Counted from the stretch's first letter, positions 43,230 through 56,289 are shown. The stretch is DNA of 64,000 nt from Melieria omissa (GCA_963971225.1 OZ020269.1:94081540-94145539); one strand, 5' to 3'. The notes: a model not told the origin generated them from the letters alone. Program-made: numbers and translations.

Positions 43230-44370
43230 GTTAGAGTACTGTTATCAAAAATATTTGTACGCACCTAAATAGCCTCATCAGTTTTGTACTACGCACTGCC
43301 AAAATTGTCAGTTTCGTAAAACAATTACAAAGTACACTGTGTTGTAACAAGATGAGTTCCACGTGAGAGAAGCGACTTGAAACCGTATTACTTTGTCTAC
43401 ACTCTAGAGGGCCGTAAATGTCAGGTTTAGCTGCAGAAAAATATATGAAGAAGTCAAAGTCATTCGTAACGAGGTGGACGAATCGGTATATGGAAGCACA
43501 AAATGTCGACGATTTGGCTGGGCCTTGAAAAAAAGAACTCTCCAAAACAGGACACGAAAACCATTGATTTGTTTACGACGAAGCCGGGCTTATTGTTGCG
43601 TAAAGCTTAAGCAGTTTAAAGGAAAAGTGGTGTTCAAATATCAAAAGAGACGATTCGAGGGCGTTTAAGATCTAACGACGTTAAATACCGGAGCTCTTTG
43701 AAAAAACTGTTGCTCTCATCATCACACGTTCAAAAACGGCTTGCCTGGGCTAATGCCAATTCAGATAGGAATTGGAATAATGTAATATTCACGGATGAAT
43801 TCTAATTTTGGCTAAATAGTAGCATAAATCGATCTTGGTGTGCCGCCATCAACCGATTGATCCAACGAACTCTTAAGGACCCAGTAAAGGTCCATTTTTA
43901 GGGCTGTTTCTGAGAAAAAGGATTTGGGCAACTTTTCGTTATAACCATCAACTTGAACGCAGTTTTGATGAACAAAATTTATGAAAAAGCTTTATTACCA
44001 TCAGCTGCGAAGATGTTCGGGAGAAGAGTATTCTCTTGGATTATACAAGAAGACGACGACACCCCAAACATCGCAGCCGAATGTGTGCTGAGTGGAAACA
44101 GCTAAATGGGGTAGAGGTGTTAGATTGGCCCTTACACTCGATGGATGCCAACTCGATAGAAAATGTGTACGGAATAGTAAAGCAGAAACTCAGAGGAAAA
44201 ACTATATAGACAGCAACATCGTTATCGAGACAAATTCGGCTGATTTGGAGTCGATTGCCTCGGTAACTTGCTCAGAACTTAGCGCAAAGTATGGGTCGGA
44301 GGTTTGAGACCATAATAGCGAATGGCAGCGACTATACCTGTTATTAAAAATATTGCGTACAATAAATATT
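43230..44370 (+). pseudogene. Tc1-like transposase relic
   Basis: Plus-strand pieces in order: AAEKYMKKSKSFVTRWTNRY (helix-turn-helix), VQKRLAWANANSDRNWNNVI followed by FTDEF (first aspartate), then after stops and shifts RMCAEWKQLNGVEVLDWP, HSMDANSIENVYGIVKQKL (the D-N-E end of the DD34E triad) and LRGK. Multiple stops and frameshifts. Similar sequence (CTGTTATCAAAAATATTTG and CTGTTATTAAAAATATTGCG) lies near both ends, in direct rather than inverted orientation. True terminal repeats were not established. Confidence 0.85.
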
Positions 44371-46889
44371 ATAAACGCATAAAATGAAGTTTGTTTGAAA
44401 CGAATCGGACAACAACGAATCGCTTCAAGCTGCCAAGTGAGCTGAGTGAGTGAGTGCCTTTAGTGCAGCCTGGCTGTCTTTGCGATCGCAAAACTAATCT
44501 GCGACCTCATCTGGTTGCCTACATCTGGACAAGTTTTTACAAATTTTGTGACTATCTCTTAATCTATCAGAAATTGTTATACAAAAATCAGATTAGATTA
44601 GATCAGAGATTATGCAATTGTCGACTGGACTCTCGACTATGAAATTGTTTCACCAAGTCTTGTCTAGAAATCCATTTCCTACCCTTCTCACTAAGTTTGT
44701 CTACCAGTTCAGAAGCTCAGCTCCTGTTTGTCTACATTTAACAAGCAACTTTCAGCTTCACTTTCATCTTGGCCAAACATAAAAATATTCGACTGCAATC
44801 TAAAGTAGACTTCGTTTTAAGTGCGCCTTAAAAAGTTCGTTTCAAACAACTTCAGGGCCGCCTACTGAAATATGTAGCAAAATTATGCAAACACTTTCAC
44901 TTGACTTGACTCTAAAATACAACCACACATGAAGTTTTGCTTTTTAAGTGCCATTAAAGTACTAACGAGGAAATTTTGTGCAAAAAAAAACCACTTAAAT
45001 TACACTGAGCGAAATGCAGATTTATCTCAAAGTGCTTCAAAGAGCTCAGTTATAGCATTAGTTCAGTGCAGTGCAGTTCATTAGCATCGGTTATGTAATG
45101 TGGTTATAGCTTTGTGTATATGACTACTCGTACGAATAGACTCATAAATAGTTGGATTGTATTGATTGGAATCATAACTATTAATATTATTTGAGTCTAT
45201 TAACCAGCGCAACCAGTTAGCAAACTTGAGAGCGAGTTCAGTCATTTTTAGCATTAGAAACGCTATAATTCTACTCTGTTAATTTACAAACAAAAATAAT
45301 TCCTAAAATGCTGGAAATCTTTTTTATTAGGTACATGTTTTGTTTTTCAGTTTAAGGCCGAATTATCTAATTTCACAATATTTTTAATGGTGTACTCTGA
45401 TGGCTTTTCCAAAGTCAATCAGTAACCAATCTTTAATTTATGACTTTAATTTATTTGTAAAGCTTTTTCTTGTTTTTCTTCATAAAATTGCAACCATATA
45501 CAAAATCATTTCAAGCCAAACAATAATGACGTCTTTTAAAAATTAAGTCATACCATTAGTAATGCAGTTTTCTATTCGAACAAATAAGTAGCTGATGTGT
45601 AATTTCAATATTGTCAGATATGTTGATTTCATGATTTTTTTTCTATGAAAACTGCTATGTTATTTTTGTATTCAATCGACAATCAAACAGTTCAAAATGT
45701 GCATTTTAAAGTGGAATATGAATATTTAAATATTTTGGACGTGTTAACTATGAGAGTTTTGTTTGAAAAGTAAAGCAATTTAAGTGATTAAAAAAACTTG
45801 AAAATTTATGATGAAGGGTTAGAAAATGTGAGTTAGTATCAATGTTGGTTTCAACGTTTTCGAATCTGTGATTATAGTCATGAAAATAGAAGAGATTTGA
45901 GTGCCTGCAGAAGTTTATTGCTGAGAAGTTGCAGGAATTGGGTTTGCAAAACCAATGAAATCTACTGAAAGCTGGGCGCCCAATTCTTGAGCTAGTGATG
46001 GAAAATGTAACAGTATCCATTGAGGAATAAAGTGAAAAATACCTCTTAAACACCTTAAAGAGGTAGGCAAAGTGTTTAAACTGTGTCAGCAGGTGCTACA
46101 TGAGTTGACGAATGTCTTTTCTTCTTACACTTTCACACATCTCTGTAATCAATTTGCTCCAAGTTGAACAAATATTGAAACATTTTTCTGTCACATGACA
46201 AGTGGATTCTGTATAAAATTATTAAACGAAAATAGAGAAACTTTGAGTTGGACAGAAATTAGAATGCAACTGCAACTCGAAGGGCAGTTCTTTACCTATA
46301 AAAAGGTTAATTGATAATTTTGCTTTGGGACAAAGATACCTGTTTTAAGCAACAGTAGATATGTCCTTTCCAACCTTATCGCACAGAAGACACTTTACAA
46401 ACTTTATCAATTTGAATGGAAAAGTATAGCTCATTCAACTTGCGACGAGTGGATACAATCAGATTTTCACTCTGTGTTGAATAGTGTTCAATTTTATAGC
46501 AGAGCTTGAACCCATTGTTATCAGTATTAGAAATCCAAGGAGTCAATCAAACTTATTAATCATATCAGTCAAACAACTCATTCAATTTTTGCTTTTGACT
46601 TCACACAAAAAATTAAAAATTATATACTACTTAGATATATACAAGTACTGAATAATAATATATATTACATTGGTAAGGAGTAGTGAAAAGAAATCCATTT
46701 TTTTCGCAGGAAATTAAAGGTTTTTTACTATAGTTAGTCGATAGATTGGTTGATGATTGAGTTAGTTATTTAGGTCAAATATGCATCGTATTGTTTAATA
46801 ACTTGTTGCCATTATGAAAGTGGTTCCATTAGGTCTCTCTCATAGAAACCCTGGTCCTTATTGGCCTTCTCTTCTTCTTCTTCTGGAAG
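44371..46889. other. Low-copy AT-rich region without recognised gene
   Basis: No conserved protein, tandem repeat or RNA gene identified. Open frames are short and unsupported. Confidence 0.3.
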
Positions 46890-47420
46890 AAAAATCATTA
46901 ATTCAATTCATCAAAATCGTTTGCCATAGACAGAAACAGAAGATAATCACTTGGGGCCAGGTTCAGACTACAAGGTGAAAACTTAACAACCGAACCTCTC
47001 AATAAAGTTCTCGAAGCTTCTGGGGAGCCATTATTATTATGTGTGTGGTCTAGCTTTATGCTGATGGAACCCAATTTCTCTTTTACGACCAAAGCTTTTT
47101 GCTTTTGGGCGATTACTTTCTTCAGACTATCCAATTGTTGACAATACAGATTCGAACTAAGAGAATCAAAAGCAGCTCATAGAAGATGATTTCCTGCCAA
47201 TGCCAACAAACAAAGAGCAAAAATAGTTCCTGACTGTTAATTTTGGCTTCAAACTGCCATTCGAGTCCAACTGTTTTCACCTGACTTTTTTACAACTGCG
47301 ATCCACTTGGCATCAGCAGTCACCATTCGTTTTAAAAATGAATAGATTGTGTTGCAATTAGCGGATAGAAAGTCGGTCCAAGAATTCAATTTATTCGGTT
47401 CTTTATGCATTAAGACTTAT
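46890..47420 (-). pseudogene. Decayed mariner transposase
   Basis: Minus-strand pieces: FLKRMVTADAKWIAVVKKSG (first aspartate region, with GDEKW decayed to ADAKW), NLYCQQLDSLKKVIAQK, then LNLAPSDYLLFLSMANDF with the third aspartate. The second is lost in the HTHNNNGSPEASRTLL segment (HHDNARPHTS in relatives). Frames shift between pieces and the N-terminus is missing. Similar in type to the fossil at 29.7-30.5 kb. Confidence 0.75.
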
Positions 47421-47904
47421 TGAAGTGGTTCCAAACAGTGTTTTGTACAATGTTTAATTCAAACAACAAACTGAACCAAGAAAACTGAATCAAAAAACTA
47501 CAAAACTGTCTAGAAATTTGTTTTTTAAATCGCATCTTTCTAACGTCATCTAGCGAATTCTGTTTACTAAATTCGTTTTTTTCTATACCTCAAAGTTTTG
47601 GATCAGTGGATGTAAGTTATAATGAATGTTAATTATTGCATAAAATTCCCTTTACTTCAACTTTTAACTACTTTGAGTTTAATCAACCAAAAACCGCATC
47701 ACATACAGGATGACCCAATAGTTTCATACTATGAAGCAATGTTTTCCTTAGATGCATTTTTGTTGATCTTCTTTAGGAAAGGTTATCAACAATATTTTTT
47801 ATATTTATTACAACTTATTTTTATTGAATTTTATTTTTCTTAACTTTATTAAACCAAATTTTTTCATTATAATATATTGTTTTAAATTGTTGTTATTTTT
47901 TATT
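47421..47904. other. AT-rich spacer
   Basis: No recognised feature between the mariner relic and the microsatellite. Confidence 0.3.
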
Positions 47905-48535
47905 TATTTCATTTTATTTTATTTCATTTTATTTTATTTCATTTTGTTTTATTTTATTTTATTTTATTGTATTTGATTTGATTTAATTTGATTTTATTTG
48001 ATTTTATTTGATTTTATTTGATTTGATTTGATTTGATTTGATTTGATTTGATTTGATTTTATTTTATTTTATTTTATTTTATTTTATTTTATTTTATTTT
48101 ATTTTATTTTATTTTATTTTATTTCATTTTATTTTATTGTATTTGATTTGATTTGATTTGATTTGATTTGATTTGATTTGATTTGATTTGATTTGATTTG
48201 GTTTGATTTTATTTTATTTTATTTTATTTTATTTTATTTTATTTTATTTTATTTTATTTTATTTTATTTTATTTTATTTTATTTTATTTTATTTTATTTT
48301 ATTTTATTTTAATTTATTTTTATTTTAATTTATTTTTATTTTATTTTATTTTATGTTATTATTTTATTTTATTTTATTTTATTTTATTTTATTTTATTTT
48401 ATTTTATTTTATTTTATTTTATTTTATTTTATTTTATTTTATTTTATTTTATTTTATTTTATTTTATGTTATTATTTTATTTTATTTTATTTTATTTTAT
48501 TTTATTTTATTTTATTTTATTTTATTTTTATAATT
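47905..48535. repeat. TTTTA / TTTGA pentanucleotide array
   Basis: About 630 bp of pentamers in homogeneous blocks: TTTTA, then TTTGA (48003-48056), TTTTA, TTTGA again (48140-48205), then long TTTTA with two GTTATTA interruptions. The repeated block order suggests larger-scale duplication within the array. Confidence 0.97.
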
Positions 48536-50711
48536 AATTTAATTTTTTATAATTATTTATAATTCATTTTTTATATTATAATTTGTACCTAAAATATTAT
48601 TTATTTCAGTTCTGTGCATTTACTTGAGTTCTGTAGAGCATTGGGTTCCTCAGGAGATTGACATACATTTCAAAGTATTCGAAAGGCGGCGCGCGTGACC
48701 TATTCAATCTTTGGAACTCCTTACAGGGCACTGAATATATTTGAATAATATCGAGCTGGAACTGGAGACGATAGAATGAGTGAAACTTTGAGCCACATGC
48801 CAAAAGTATGGAAGTATAGAAGAAGGAGAAGAATAAGAAGAAGAATGCGTCTAAAATTGCTTGAAAAGAAGAGCATTGCCCATATGAATTCCCAAGAATA
48901 TATAAACTTGTATGTGTCATTGGGCTTGGGAGACATCTGGACTGACCATCCCCCATTATGTTACTTCTTAACTTCTAATCTTACGCCCAGTTTTACTTTA
49001 TTTCCATTCCTTACAATATTTGTATCTGCGAAAGCACAGTGGACATTTGTGAATGAATCGTTTACATAATAAAACTGCCTCAACTGACCATAAACAATTT
49101 TATAAGGAAACACATAAATGCTGTTAATTGTGCGCCATTCTTAAATTTTCTTTAGACCCTTTTGACGTTTTATGGCCTTTTTGTTTTTCAATATTCTCAG
49201 AGAAATTTCGCTTTCATGTAAGTACGAAGCAGTTCAGCAGCACACATGCACATACATATTTTCATATGTTTTTATATTTGTTTTATGTTTTAATTTATTA
49301 AATTTTTTTTTTATATTTTGTACTTTATTATAATAATTTTATATAATTTTAGTTTTATATTTTTTTAAGTTATATTTATTTCTTTCAGGTCTCTTTGTGT
49401 TAATTCACTCGCAACTCTTTGCAAGTGATTCTTTTGGGCGAGTTTGTGTTTCTTTAGTCATATTTTTCAATTGCATTTCTTTTCGTTCATTTCATTTCAG
49501 ATGTTTTTCCTTTTTTTATATTTTCAGCACAATTTCGCTTGACAGTTTATTTTTCATGTACTTGGCGTATTTCGCGGCTGCACTCTGCTTGTAATCCCAG
49601 CCGTTGCTGCGTAATGCCGACGCATTCCATACCGAAGTCAGTGCAGCCTCAATACGGCGCATCCACGTGTCATTTATCGACACAGTCTGCAATTATGTGT
49701 TGTCGCTTGGACTCTTATACCACGCAACATTCCCTCACAACGCACGTTTGCACAGTGCATCAATTGGCAATTTTACTATTCGAGTGAAATTCCTGCACTC
49801 ATAAATACCGACAGACAATTCTGTACAGGCAGTTAATACTCTTACAGCACAACAACGTTGAGCATCAGTCAATCGGTTGGACAGCGCTGCGCTGTGAAAT
49901 GGCAAATTTGTGGCAACGCGTCGAATTCCTTCAAAGCCGCATTCGGCTCTCCTTCCCGATGCCAACAAGTTATTGACTGAAATGTTTGTTGTATTCCATT
50001 AATTGATTTTTATTTGGATTTCAAGTTGTTTTTGTTTTTATATTTTTGTTGTTTTATACTTAGTTGTTATTGTTCGATTTATGAGAATTTATGCGTAAAA
50101 ATTGTTAATGAATGGCAATTCACTTTCAAATAATTTTAATGAATGCCGTTTATTCACTACTTGAATAAGCATTGATTAGTGTTGTGAAGTGTGGTTTTGC
50201 AAATATGTTTAAATTTGCAGAAAATTAAATAAATATTACGAAGAAAACAAGTGCATGATTCGCTCAACAACTAACAAAAAAGTGTACTGAAAAAGCATCA
50301 TACAACTTTGGCCAAACACACATGACGCTTGATTGTATTTCGACGAAATACGAGCAGCGATACGAGAAATTCAAAGTAAGTAGTTTTGATTAAAATGTGC
50401 ATATTTTTACAGAAATATTGGACTTTGAAATAAACTACTTTGCAAGAAAACTGTTTTCTTTATTTATTAAAATTCAATCAAAGCATCTTAGAAAGTAAAG
50501 AGATCTTTTTAAGTGATATTTGTCAAACAAAGTTTTGAAAACAATGAGCAACGATGTGGAACTTGGAATGTGTAGTAGTGAAATACAGATGCTAAAGTAA
50601 TGTTGTAATGGTGGCTGTGCAGTGTCAGGTATTGAAGTCACCGATTGGTAAATTAACAAAAACAAAAACCAAAAACAAACATTTATACCTCAACGTGTCA
50701 ATACAATAGAC
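48536..50711. other. Region without recognised gene
   Basis: AT-rich, with a slightly GC-richer patch at 49550-49960. No conserved domain, repeat or RNA gene recognised. Confidence 0.3.
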
Positions 50712-51402
50712 TGGATTTAGTGTTGTATGGAGATTCTTAATAATGGGCTCTCGATGCTCCGCAACGTCTCATTTGATGCGGTTTGATGAAGAAGTGCATG
50801 ACCCAAAAATTTTTGGGACTAGGGTGGGGCTAAATGGCTTCGCATCGAGGTTCAAAGTTCAAAGTTCACAAAAAATCTGGGAACTTGGACAAATTGCTCC
50901 ACACCAGGTCAGAAGTGGCTCTTAGAGGGTTAACATCTATGACTGACCCCCACTAGTTTTCTCTACTGAACATTTCTTTCAAACATATTTTTACCCTGTC
51001 TCCAACCCTTGATGTGGCTCCCATATAAAATGGTTGTTTTTATAAAATGGGCTCTTACTGCTCCCAGGTTGCCCCCAGATGTATCAAATGTATGACTGAC
51101 ACCCATTTATTTTCTCTTCCAAAAGTTTCTTCCAAACATACCTACCCGCTAACTTTAAGTCTTAAGGGGGCTGCCATACAAAACTGGCCATTTTCCATTG
51201 GCTGCCGACTTGCAAATGTTGTAAAGTAACCGAGAAAACATCGTATCTGGGAAATTACTAAACCTATTTGACTGATTTATTCAGCAATCGCCAACATTCT
51301 TGAGTATAAAAAATACAAAATTAATTAAGGTTCAGAAATTAACCATCAGAGGGCGTGCCCCATACGATCGGATTTTTGACGTTGTCAACTTTTGGGTTTC
51401 TA
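50712..51402. repeat. Unidentified 0.7-kb interspersed repeat, copy 1
   Basis: Matches 58447-59121 collinearly and in the same orientation. Shared landmarks are CTGGATTTAGTG, CGATGCTCCGCAAC, GGGACTAGGGTGGGGCTAAA, TCTTAGAGGGTTAA, GAGGGCGTGCCCC and GACGTTGTCAACTTTTGGGT. Both copies end at the same point (TTTCTA), after which the sequences diverge. No coding frame is shared. No terminal inverted repeat or poly(A) tail seen, so the class is unknown. Confidence 0.75.
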
Positions 51403-51649
51403 GTAGTACTGGGTAGTAGTAGTACTGGGTTTTCAGTACATTATATGTTACAACAAATCTAATGAAATTCGTGTTGCAAGCAAAAGCGTTCCAAATGACA
51501 CAAGTTGCTTTTAAACTTCGAAAACCCAGTCTGAAACAATAAGATAGAGACACGAAAACAGCATGAAAAGAAAATCTACGTACAAGAAACCTTTTGGAAA
51601 CAGCAAAGAAAAGCAAACAGTGGAGCAAACGCTGTTCCATTCTTTAAAT

Positions 51650-51775
51650 TTTCATCTGCTTCATGTGGATAGCGATAGAAGTAGATGAGTGTTTCACCAG
51701 CCCCAGCTAGGAATCGAACCTAGGGCCTCTGGTATGAGAAGCCAATGCGAGACACGCTGGACTATCCAGACCGCC
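51650..51775 (-). mobile_element. SINE family B, head and start of body
   Basis: Reversed, it begins GGCGGTCTGGATAGTCCAGC (A-box-like) and continues CTCATACCAGAGGCCCTAGG with B box GGTTCGATTCC, then CTTCTATCGCTATCCACATG as in the copy at 1358. This is the most complete tRNA-like head in the window. The body is cut off near 51650. Confidence 0.75.
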
Positions 51776-53454
51776 GGTGAACCTAATAACTACATATTTT
51801 TTTTATACTAAAATCCAAAAGCAGCCTTTTGTCGCACAGTGTTGCTATACGAGTCGAATCTTGAAATTCGTTCAAATCTTCCATCAGCGTTTTGTTGTTT
51901 TTAATTTCAATGATGGATTGCATTGGCAGCTGAAACAAAAAAAGGAAAACTTGTTCAAATCTGGTTATTTGAGCAATGCATAATTTCTCAAGTGCCTTGG
52001 GTGCTGTCATGGGGCATTAGCTTAGCGAGTCGATTTGCTTGTTTGCGTATTGGCGCTGCTGGCAAAATGTAATTTTCCAGCGTCAAGCAGCCGTGACAGC
52101 AAATTAGCCAAATGCGTTGCACACAGGTGAGTTAATTGCACTTTTTGGTGCGCGTCGACGCCAACGTTGGCGACATTCTGTCGCGCATTAATTACTAAAA
52201 ATTTCAAAGTGACTTCGTAAGGGAGCCGCTATGGTTTATACCAGTTTTTGAGGTGTTTGGTAATTAATCGAATTTGAGGGCAAAATGATGCATTCAATGC
52301 ATTCAAGCTGAAACGGTTTCGCTTTCATTGCGATGACAATGTGGCAATGCATGGCAGCGCGTCAGTCGTGCGTAGGCGCCTGATATTTAATTACAGGCCG
52401 ATTATAGGCAAAGTGGCAGCGAAGTAATTGCAACATAAATGAAACAATTTCAAACATAGAAGTCACCATGCAAGCGAAGACAAGCGGCAAGTGCTCGCAA
52501 CAGTTGGCTTGTGGTTCGCTTTTCCTATTTCGTTTGGCGTCGGCATTGTTGAAATTGGAAAGCCAGCGCTGATCGCACTGCCAGTTGCTTAAGAATCGCC
52601 TTAATAAGGCAGAGCCCATAAAAAGGCAAAACTCACCGACTTACTCGTTGTCGACCGTCCACTATGCGCTCGTACTGAGCTTAGGAATTGATTTGACGGC
52701 GAGGATTATATTTGATGGCTATCAGCTTTCATAGTTTCACGAACATTGAATGTTGAATTTTTAACGTGAGTGCCGCCACAGTGTGGCCTAACCCCACGGG
52801 GCTCAAAAGGACAGCGTATCAAAATTGAACGTTGATAAGCGCCCCAAGAGACAAGCGCCCGGTACCAATTGGGATAATGCAAATGGGGCATTACCCCTGC
52901 TTGGTAGGTATCGAGCCCTATTTAAAGTTGCACGGACAGTGAAACGTTGTATTGCTAGAGCAAGTATGATTACCACGCCCGCATATTTAACATACTTTAG
53001 CGGTAGTCGGAAATGTCACTGCAGTCTTTGCAGCTGCCGAAAGAGAATCTGACCAAATTGGTTTGGTGTCAAATGAGGACATGAGGCGCTCGCAGGTGAC
53101 CAGGCAAGGTGAGGTAAGAACAAGAGTGGGCTCCGTCGTCAGCGCGAGGGACGAAGAAGTAATACTCCATACTTCCAAGACAAGGTAGGTAAAGAGTTTA
53201 TGTGCTGACCCCGAAGTGAACTCGCTCTGGCCCGTTGTGATGATAAGTGAGAATGAGAGTGGGCTCAGTAATAGTGACAGGCTTTGCGTAAAGCGCCGTA
53301 TTGCCAATCTTGACAATAAGTGCTAACATGATCTTACCAGTTAAATGAATAGTGGAGAACTCTCTCGACCAAAAAAGTGTGCCTATTCTTTCCGTGCTCT
53401 TTTATGGTTTGCAAGCATAACCACTTCCGCCTAGCGATATAGGGTCTTTTAGGT
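51776..53454. other. Region without recognised gene
   Basis: Mixed composition. Minus-strand open frames at 52987-53316 and others lack any recognisable domain. Confidence 0.25.
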
Positions 53455-53770
53455 GTTCAAAAGGCTAGTGTGAGTGCACTAGTTATCATGCCAGAGGTTT
53501 TAGGTTCGACTCCCACCTGGTACATGATACGCGCTCTTGCAATTTTTCCTGTCCTCTAGGTATGCCCTAGACCAGCAACATACCCAGTTCAAAAATTCCA
53601 AACCTCAGATGATCCGTAAAAAGGAAACCAATAAACACTTGCACGGGGTGCACCAGCGAAGCCTGTAAGGGGAAGCCGGCATTAGCGAAAACCGCGCATC
53701 AAACCGATCTTAGCTAAGTCCCCAACCATCCTGCTGTCAGCTCCTTTACATAAGAGATGGCGCATCTCAT
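53455..53770 (+). mobile_element. tRNA-headed repeat (SINE C), copy 2
   Basis: The head AAGGCTAGTG...ATGCCAGAGG with B box GGTTCGACTCC is followed by TTTTTCCTGTCCTC, CCAGCAACATACCCAGTTC, CCTCAGATGATCC, GATCTTAGC and AGATGGCGC. This is the same order as reversed 25355-24980. Truncated RTE-like sequence follows at 53812 in the same orientation. Confidence 0.6.
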
Positions 53771-53811
53771 CGGAGACGTCGTTTGTAAGCGACGGTAGAT
53801 GGCAATCCCAT

Positions 53812-53885
53812 CACTTGAAAGGGTTTTCGATGCGGTAGTTAGAAGTCGACTGCGAAGAGGGGACAGTGCCTACGTTGGATAATAT
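53812..53885 (+). pseudogene. RTE-like LINE C-terminal fragment
   Basis: TTTTCGATGCGGTAGTTAG and GCGAAGAGGGGACAGTGCC match 63289-63335 at the end of the RTE-like frame. Very short. Confidence 0.4.
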
Positions 53886-54696
53886 AAGTAAAGGAATGAG
53901 CTGACCAATAGTCTAGTTAAGAGAGAGGGGGCACATGAATCATGAATTCGATTAAGAAATGTAAAGGCTACAGGTCTGATCGACAGCTTTAAAGTAGCCA
54001 CTGGGCAACGAAGACAGCAATGTTCTTAGTTTGGATGGGTGAACTCTTTCATAACATTAGGAGATACGGAGATAGGAGGAGATAGATAAGATTGCAAAGA
54101 TAGTGAGACATTCGCACATATTGTACGAAAGTGTACTGCTCGGCCTGGTAGAAGGATGTTCATTGTGAGACAAGCGTTTATAAAAATGATCGAGTTATGG
54201 ATGAGAGGTCATGGAAATCGACTAGAGATAACACGTGACGAGGTCATGGGTAGGAAGCTCGATGCATGCTCGATGCGACAGACCACCAAATGACTAGGCA
54301 ACAACAACACAAGAACAGAAGGTGGTTTTAGTCAGTAGGAATTTGAGAGTAGACTATTGTCATTGATGATTTACGAACAACTCTTGCGAAAAAAAATCCC
54401 CTTAGTGTAATCAAATCAAGAAGGTGCGACGCTAAAGTGTCTGGAAAGCGAACGAAATGCCGTGACCAGTTTAAATAAAAGCATGACGTACTATCTGTAC
54501 TTACTCTGGGTTGGGTTAGATTAAAAACCCATGTATGCTGTGGCCAATCAGTCACCAAGTATGACTTTTCAATTTTCAGTGCGCTTACCAGAACCTGTCA
54601 AAAAACTGTGTTTAATGAAATAATGTCGTCCTTGTATCCATTTCATATCCACAGCTCCTGCAGACATCATTGGCTGAAAAGTGCCAGCTTTCCGCT
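53886..54696. other. Region without recognised gene
   Basis: No clear domain. It may contain further LINE debris, but nothing diagnostic was found. Confidence 0.25.
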
Positions 54697-55640
54697 ATAG
54701 ATAGATAGATTTATTTTATGCTTATTGCACTGAGACCATTACTGATCTATTGTGCCCCCTACAGATCGTTAGAGAACATCCCCTAGACCCACCGACCTAA
54801 TGAAACTTAGTAACCTACGGTCCAGGTGCTTGACACTCTGCTCTGCAAGCCAGTATTGATTCTGGTATCGCCTCCTGCTACGACAGACTGTTTCACAGCG
54901 CGTTTCCTCTATAGCTCCACAAAATCTGCATATGCTTACATGTTCTATACCGATTATATTCATGTGGTTCCTTAGTCTGCAGTGTCCAGTTAGTAGTCCG
55001 GTAATCTGTCTAAGCTGCCAGGGTGTTTCTGCCCAGACCAATCGAAGGCTCTGGTCCAATTGGGACAGTGGCCGCAGCGGTCCTAGCAAGGCTTTCCGCC
55101 TCCTCGTATATCTCCCTGTGTCCTGGGACCCAGACGATTTTCACCTGGTTGCGTATGCCCAGCTCATTCAATGCATTAATGCATTCCAGCACTAACCCTG
55201 AGGTTGTCTCTTATGAGATTAGTGCTTTGTCTATGGTTCCTGACTATGCCTTGGTTCCTGTACCCGCGTTCGAGGTTGAACTGCTTGAAAAATGCTGGGT
55301 GTATTCCCCAAAGGCTCGTAGTACCTTGGGTGAGGTCCAAATACCCCCGCCCCTGTTTCCTCAAGCATTTTGGAGCCGTCTGTGAACCACTTGATGGTGT
55401 GTGGTTTGAAATGGTATCGGTGTTCTTCCCAGTTCCATCTCGACTTGTTGTTCACATAGACTTCAAAGTATTTTTCGAAGTTATATGTCTTTGCTACTGT
55501 GTCCATTGGATACAGTACGTAGGGGTTGCTTACGGATAAGGTGTCTAAGTCCTTGTGTCTTAGAATACTATCCTCCCCTTTGTTGGCTTTTGCCAGCCCG
55601 AGGAAAGTGCACTTGGCCACCATCTAAATTACTATATGCA
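54697..55640 (-). pseudogene. LINE with RNase H domain, 3' part
   Basis: On the minus strand HTIKWFTDGSKMLEETGAG (first catalytic aspartate of RNase H) is followed by VKIVWVPGHREIYEEAESLA (the C-terminal VPGH...N/E..AD segment). Then come LLTGHCRLRNHMNIIG and CRFCGAIEETRCETV, the cysteine-rich tail found after RNase H in I/LOA/R1-type elements. Frames shift between 55240 and 55190 and near 55040. The 3' end runs into AATAAA and a (CTAT)n tail at about 54697-54715. RT and endonuclease are absent, so it is a 5'-truncated dead copy. Confidence 0.85.
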
Positions 55641-56289
55641 GTGGTGGTATATTGAGTACCACCTCCACCTCCATAGCTTTCCCCTAAGTCACTATGGTGA
55701 CTTTTCAGTCTTTGTACGGTATACCGATACTTGCCCGACAAAGTAACTCAAACTTTTGTGTCGCGCAAGTTCGAGTTACATGTGATATATGGTGCGGCCA
55801 AGGAGGGTGTGCTATTTCCACAAAACAGCCACATAACCTGCCGTATTAATAACTTTGTAATACACTGTGCCGAGACACACTCATACACACCGACATGTGT
55901 TATGATCATCATCAAAAATTCCAAATCATATGTGCGGAGAGACTTCTCGTCGCGTATGACAACTGTCTTTTTCGATGCATTGGACCGAAGAGGCCTCGTC
56001 AAGCTTGCTCTACGAAATGAGGCACACACATCATATCCATAGCATTGGCCGTCTCATGCGGTCATCCTTGCAAAAGCGCCACCTCGATGACTTGATTCGA
56101 GTCTCTCATATTTAGCCTCTTTGCTTTGATTTTCTTTTGTCTACCAAAAGCCTATAAAGCGTGCGCTTCATCCGCCAGAGCTGGAACATTCCAACGTCCC
56201 CGACACTGATACACGTTTAAACGAAAGGACCAACGTGCAATCGCGCAGGACCAACTACGCTCGTCCGGATTGAAAGACCTCGGCTGCGA
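55641..56289. other. Region without recognised gene
   Basis: Overlapping frames on both strands at 55731-56042 have no recognisable domain. No repeat seen. Confidence 0.25.

Noticed and set aside
48353..48562. 69-codon F/Y/I/L repeat frame
   Set aside because: Translation of the TTTTA array, not a gene.
48606..48956. Minus-strand 116-codon frame resembling LINE remnants
   Set aside because: No RT, endonuclease or RNase H motif could be identified. It overlaps an arginine-rich plus-strand frame made of AGAAGAAG repeats.
51650..51775. Apparent tRNA gene on the minus strand
   Set aside because: A and B boxes are present, but the sequence continues into the SINE B body and the acceptor stem does not close. 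It is a SINE head.
52987..53316. 109-codon serine/leucine-rich minus-strand frame
   Set aside because: No recognisable domain, and the opposite strand is also partly open. Treated as chance.
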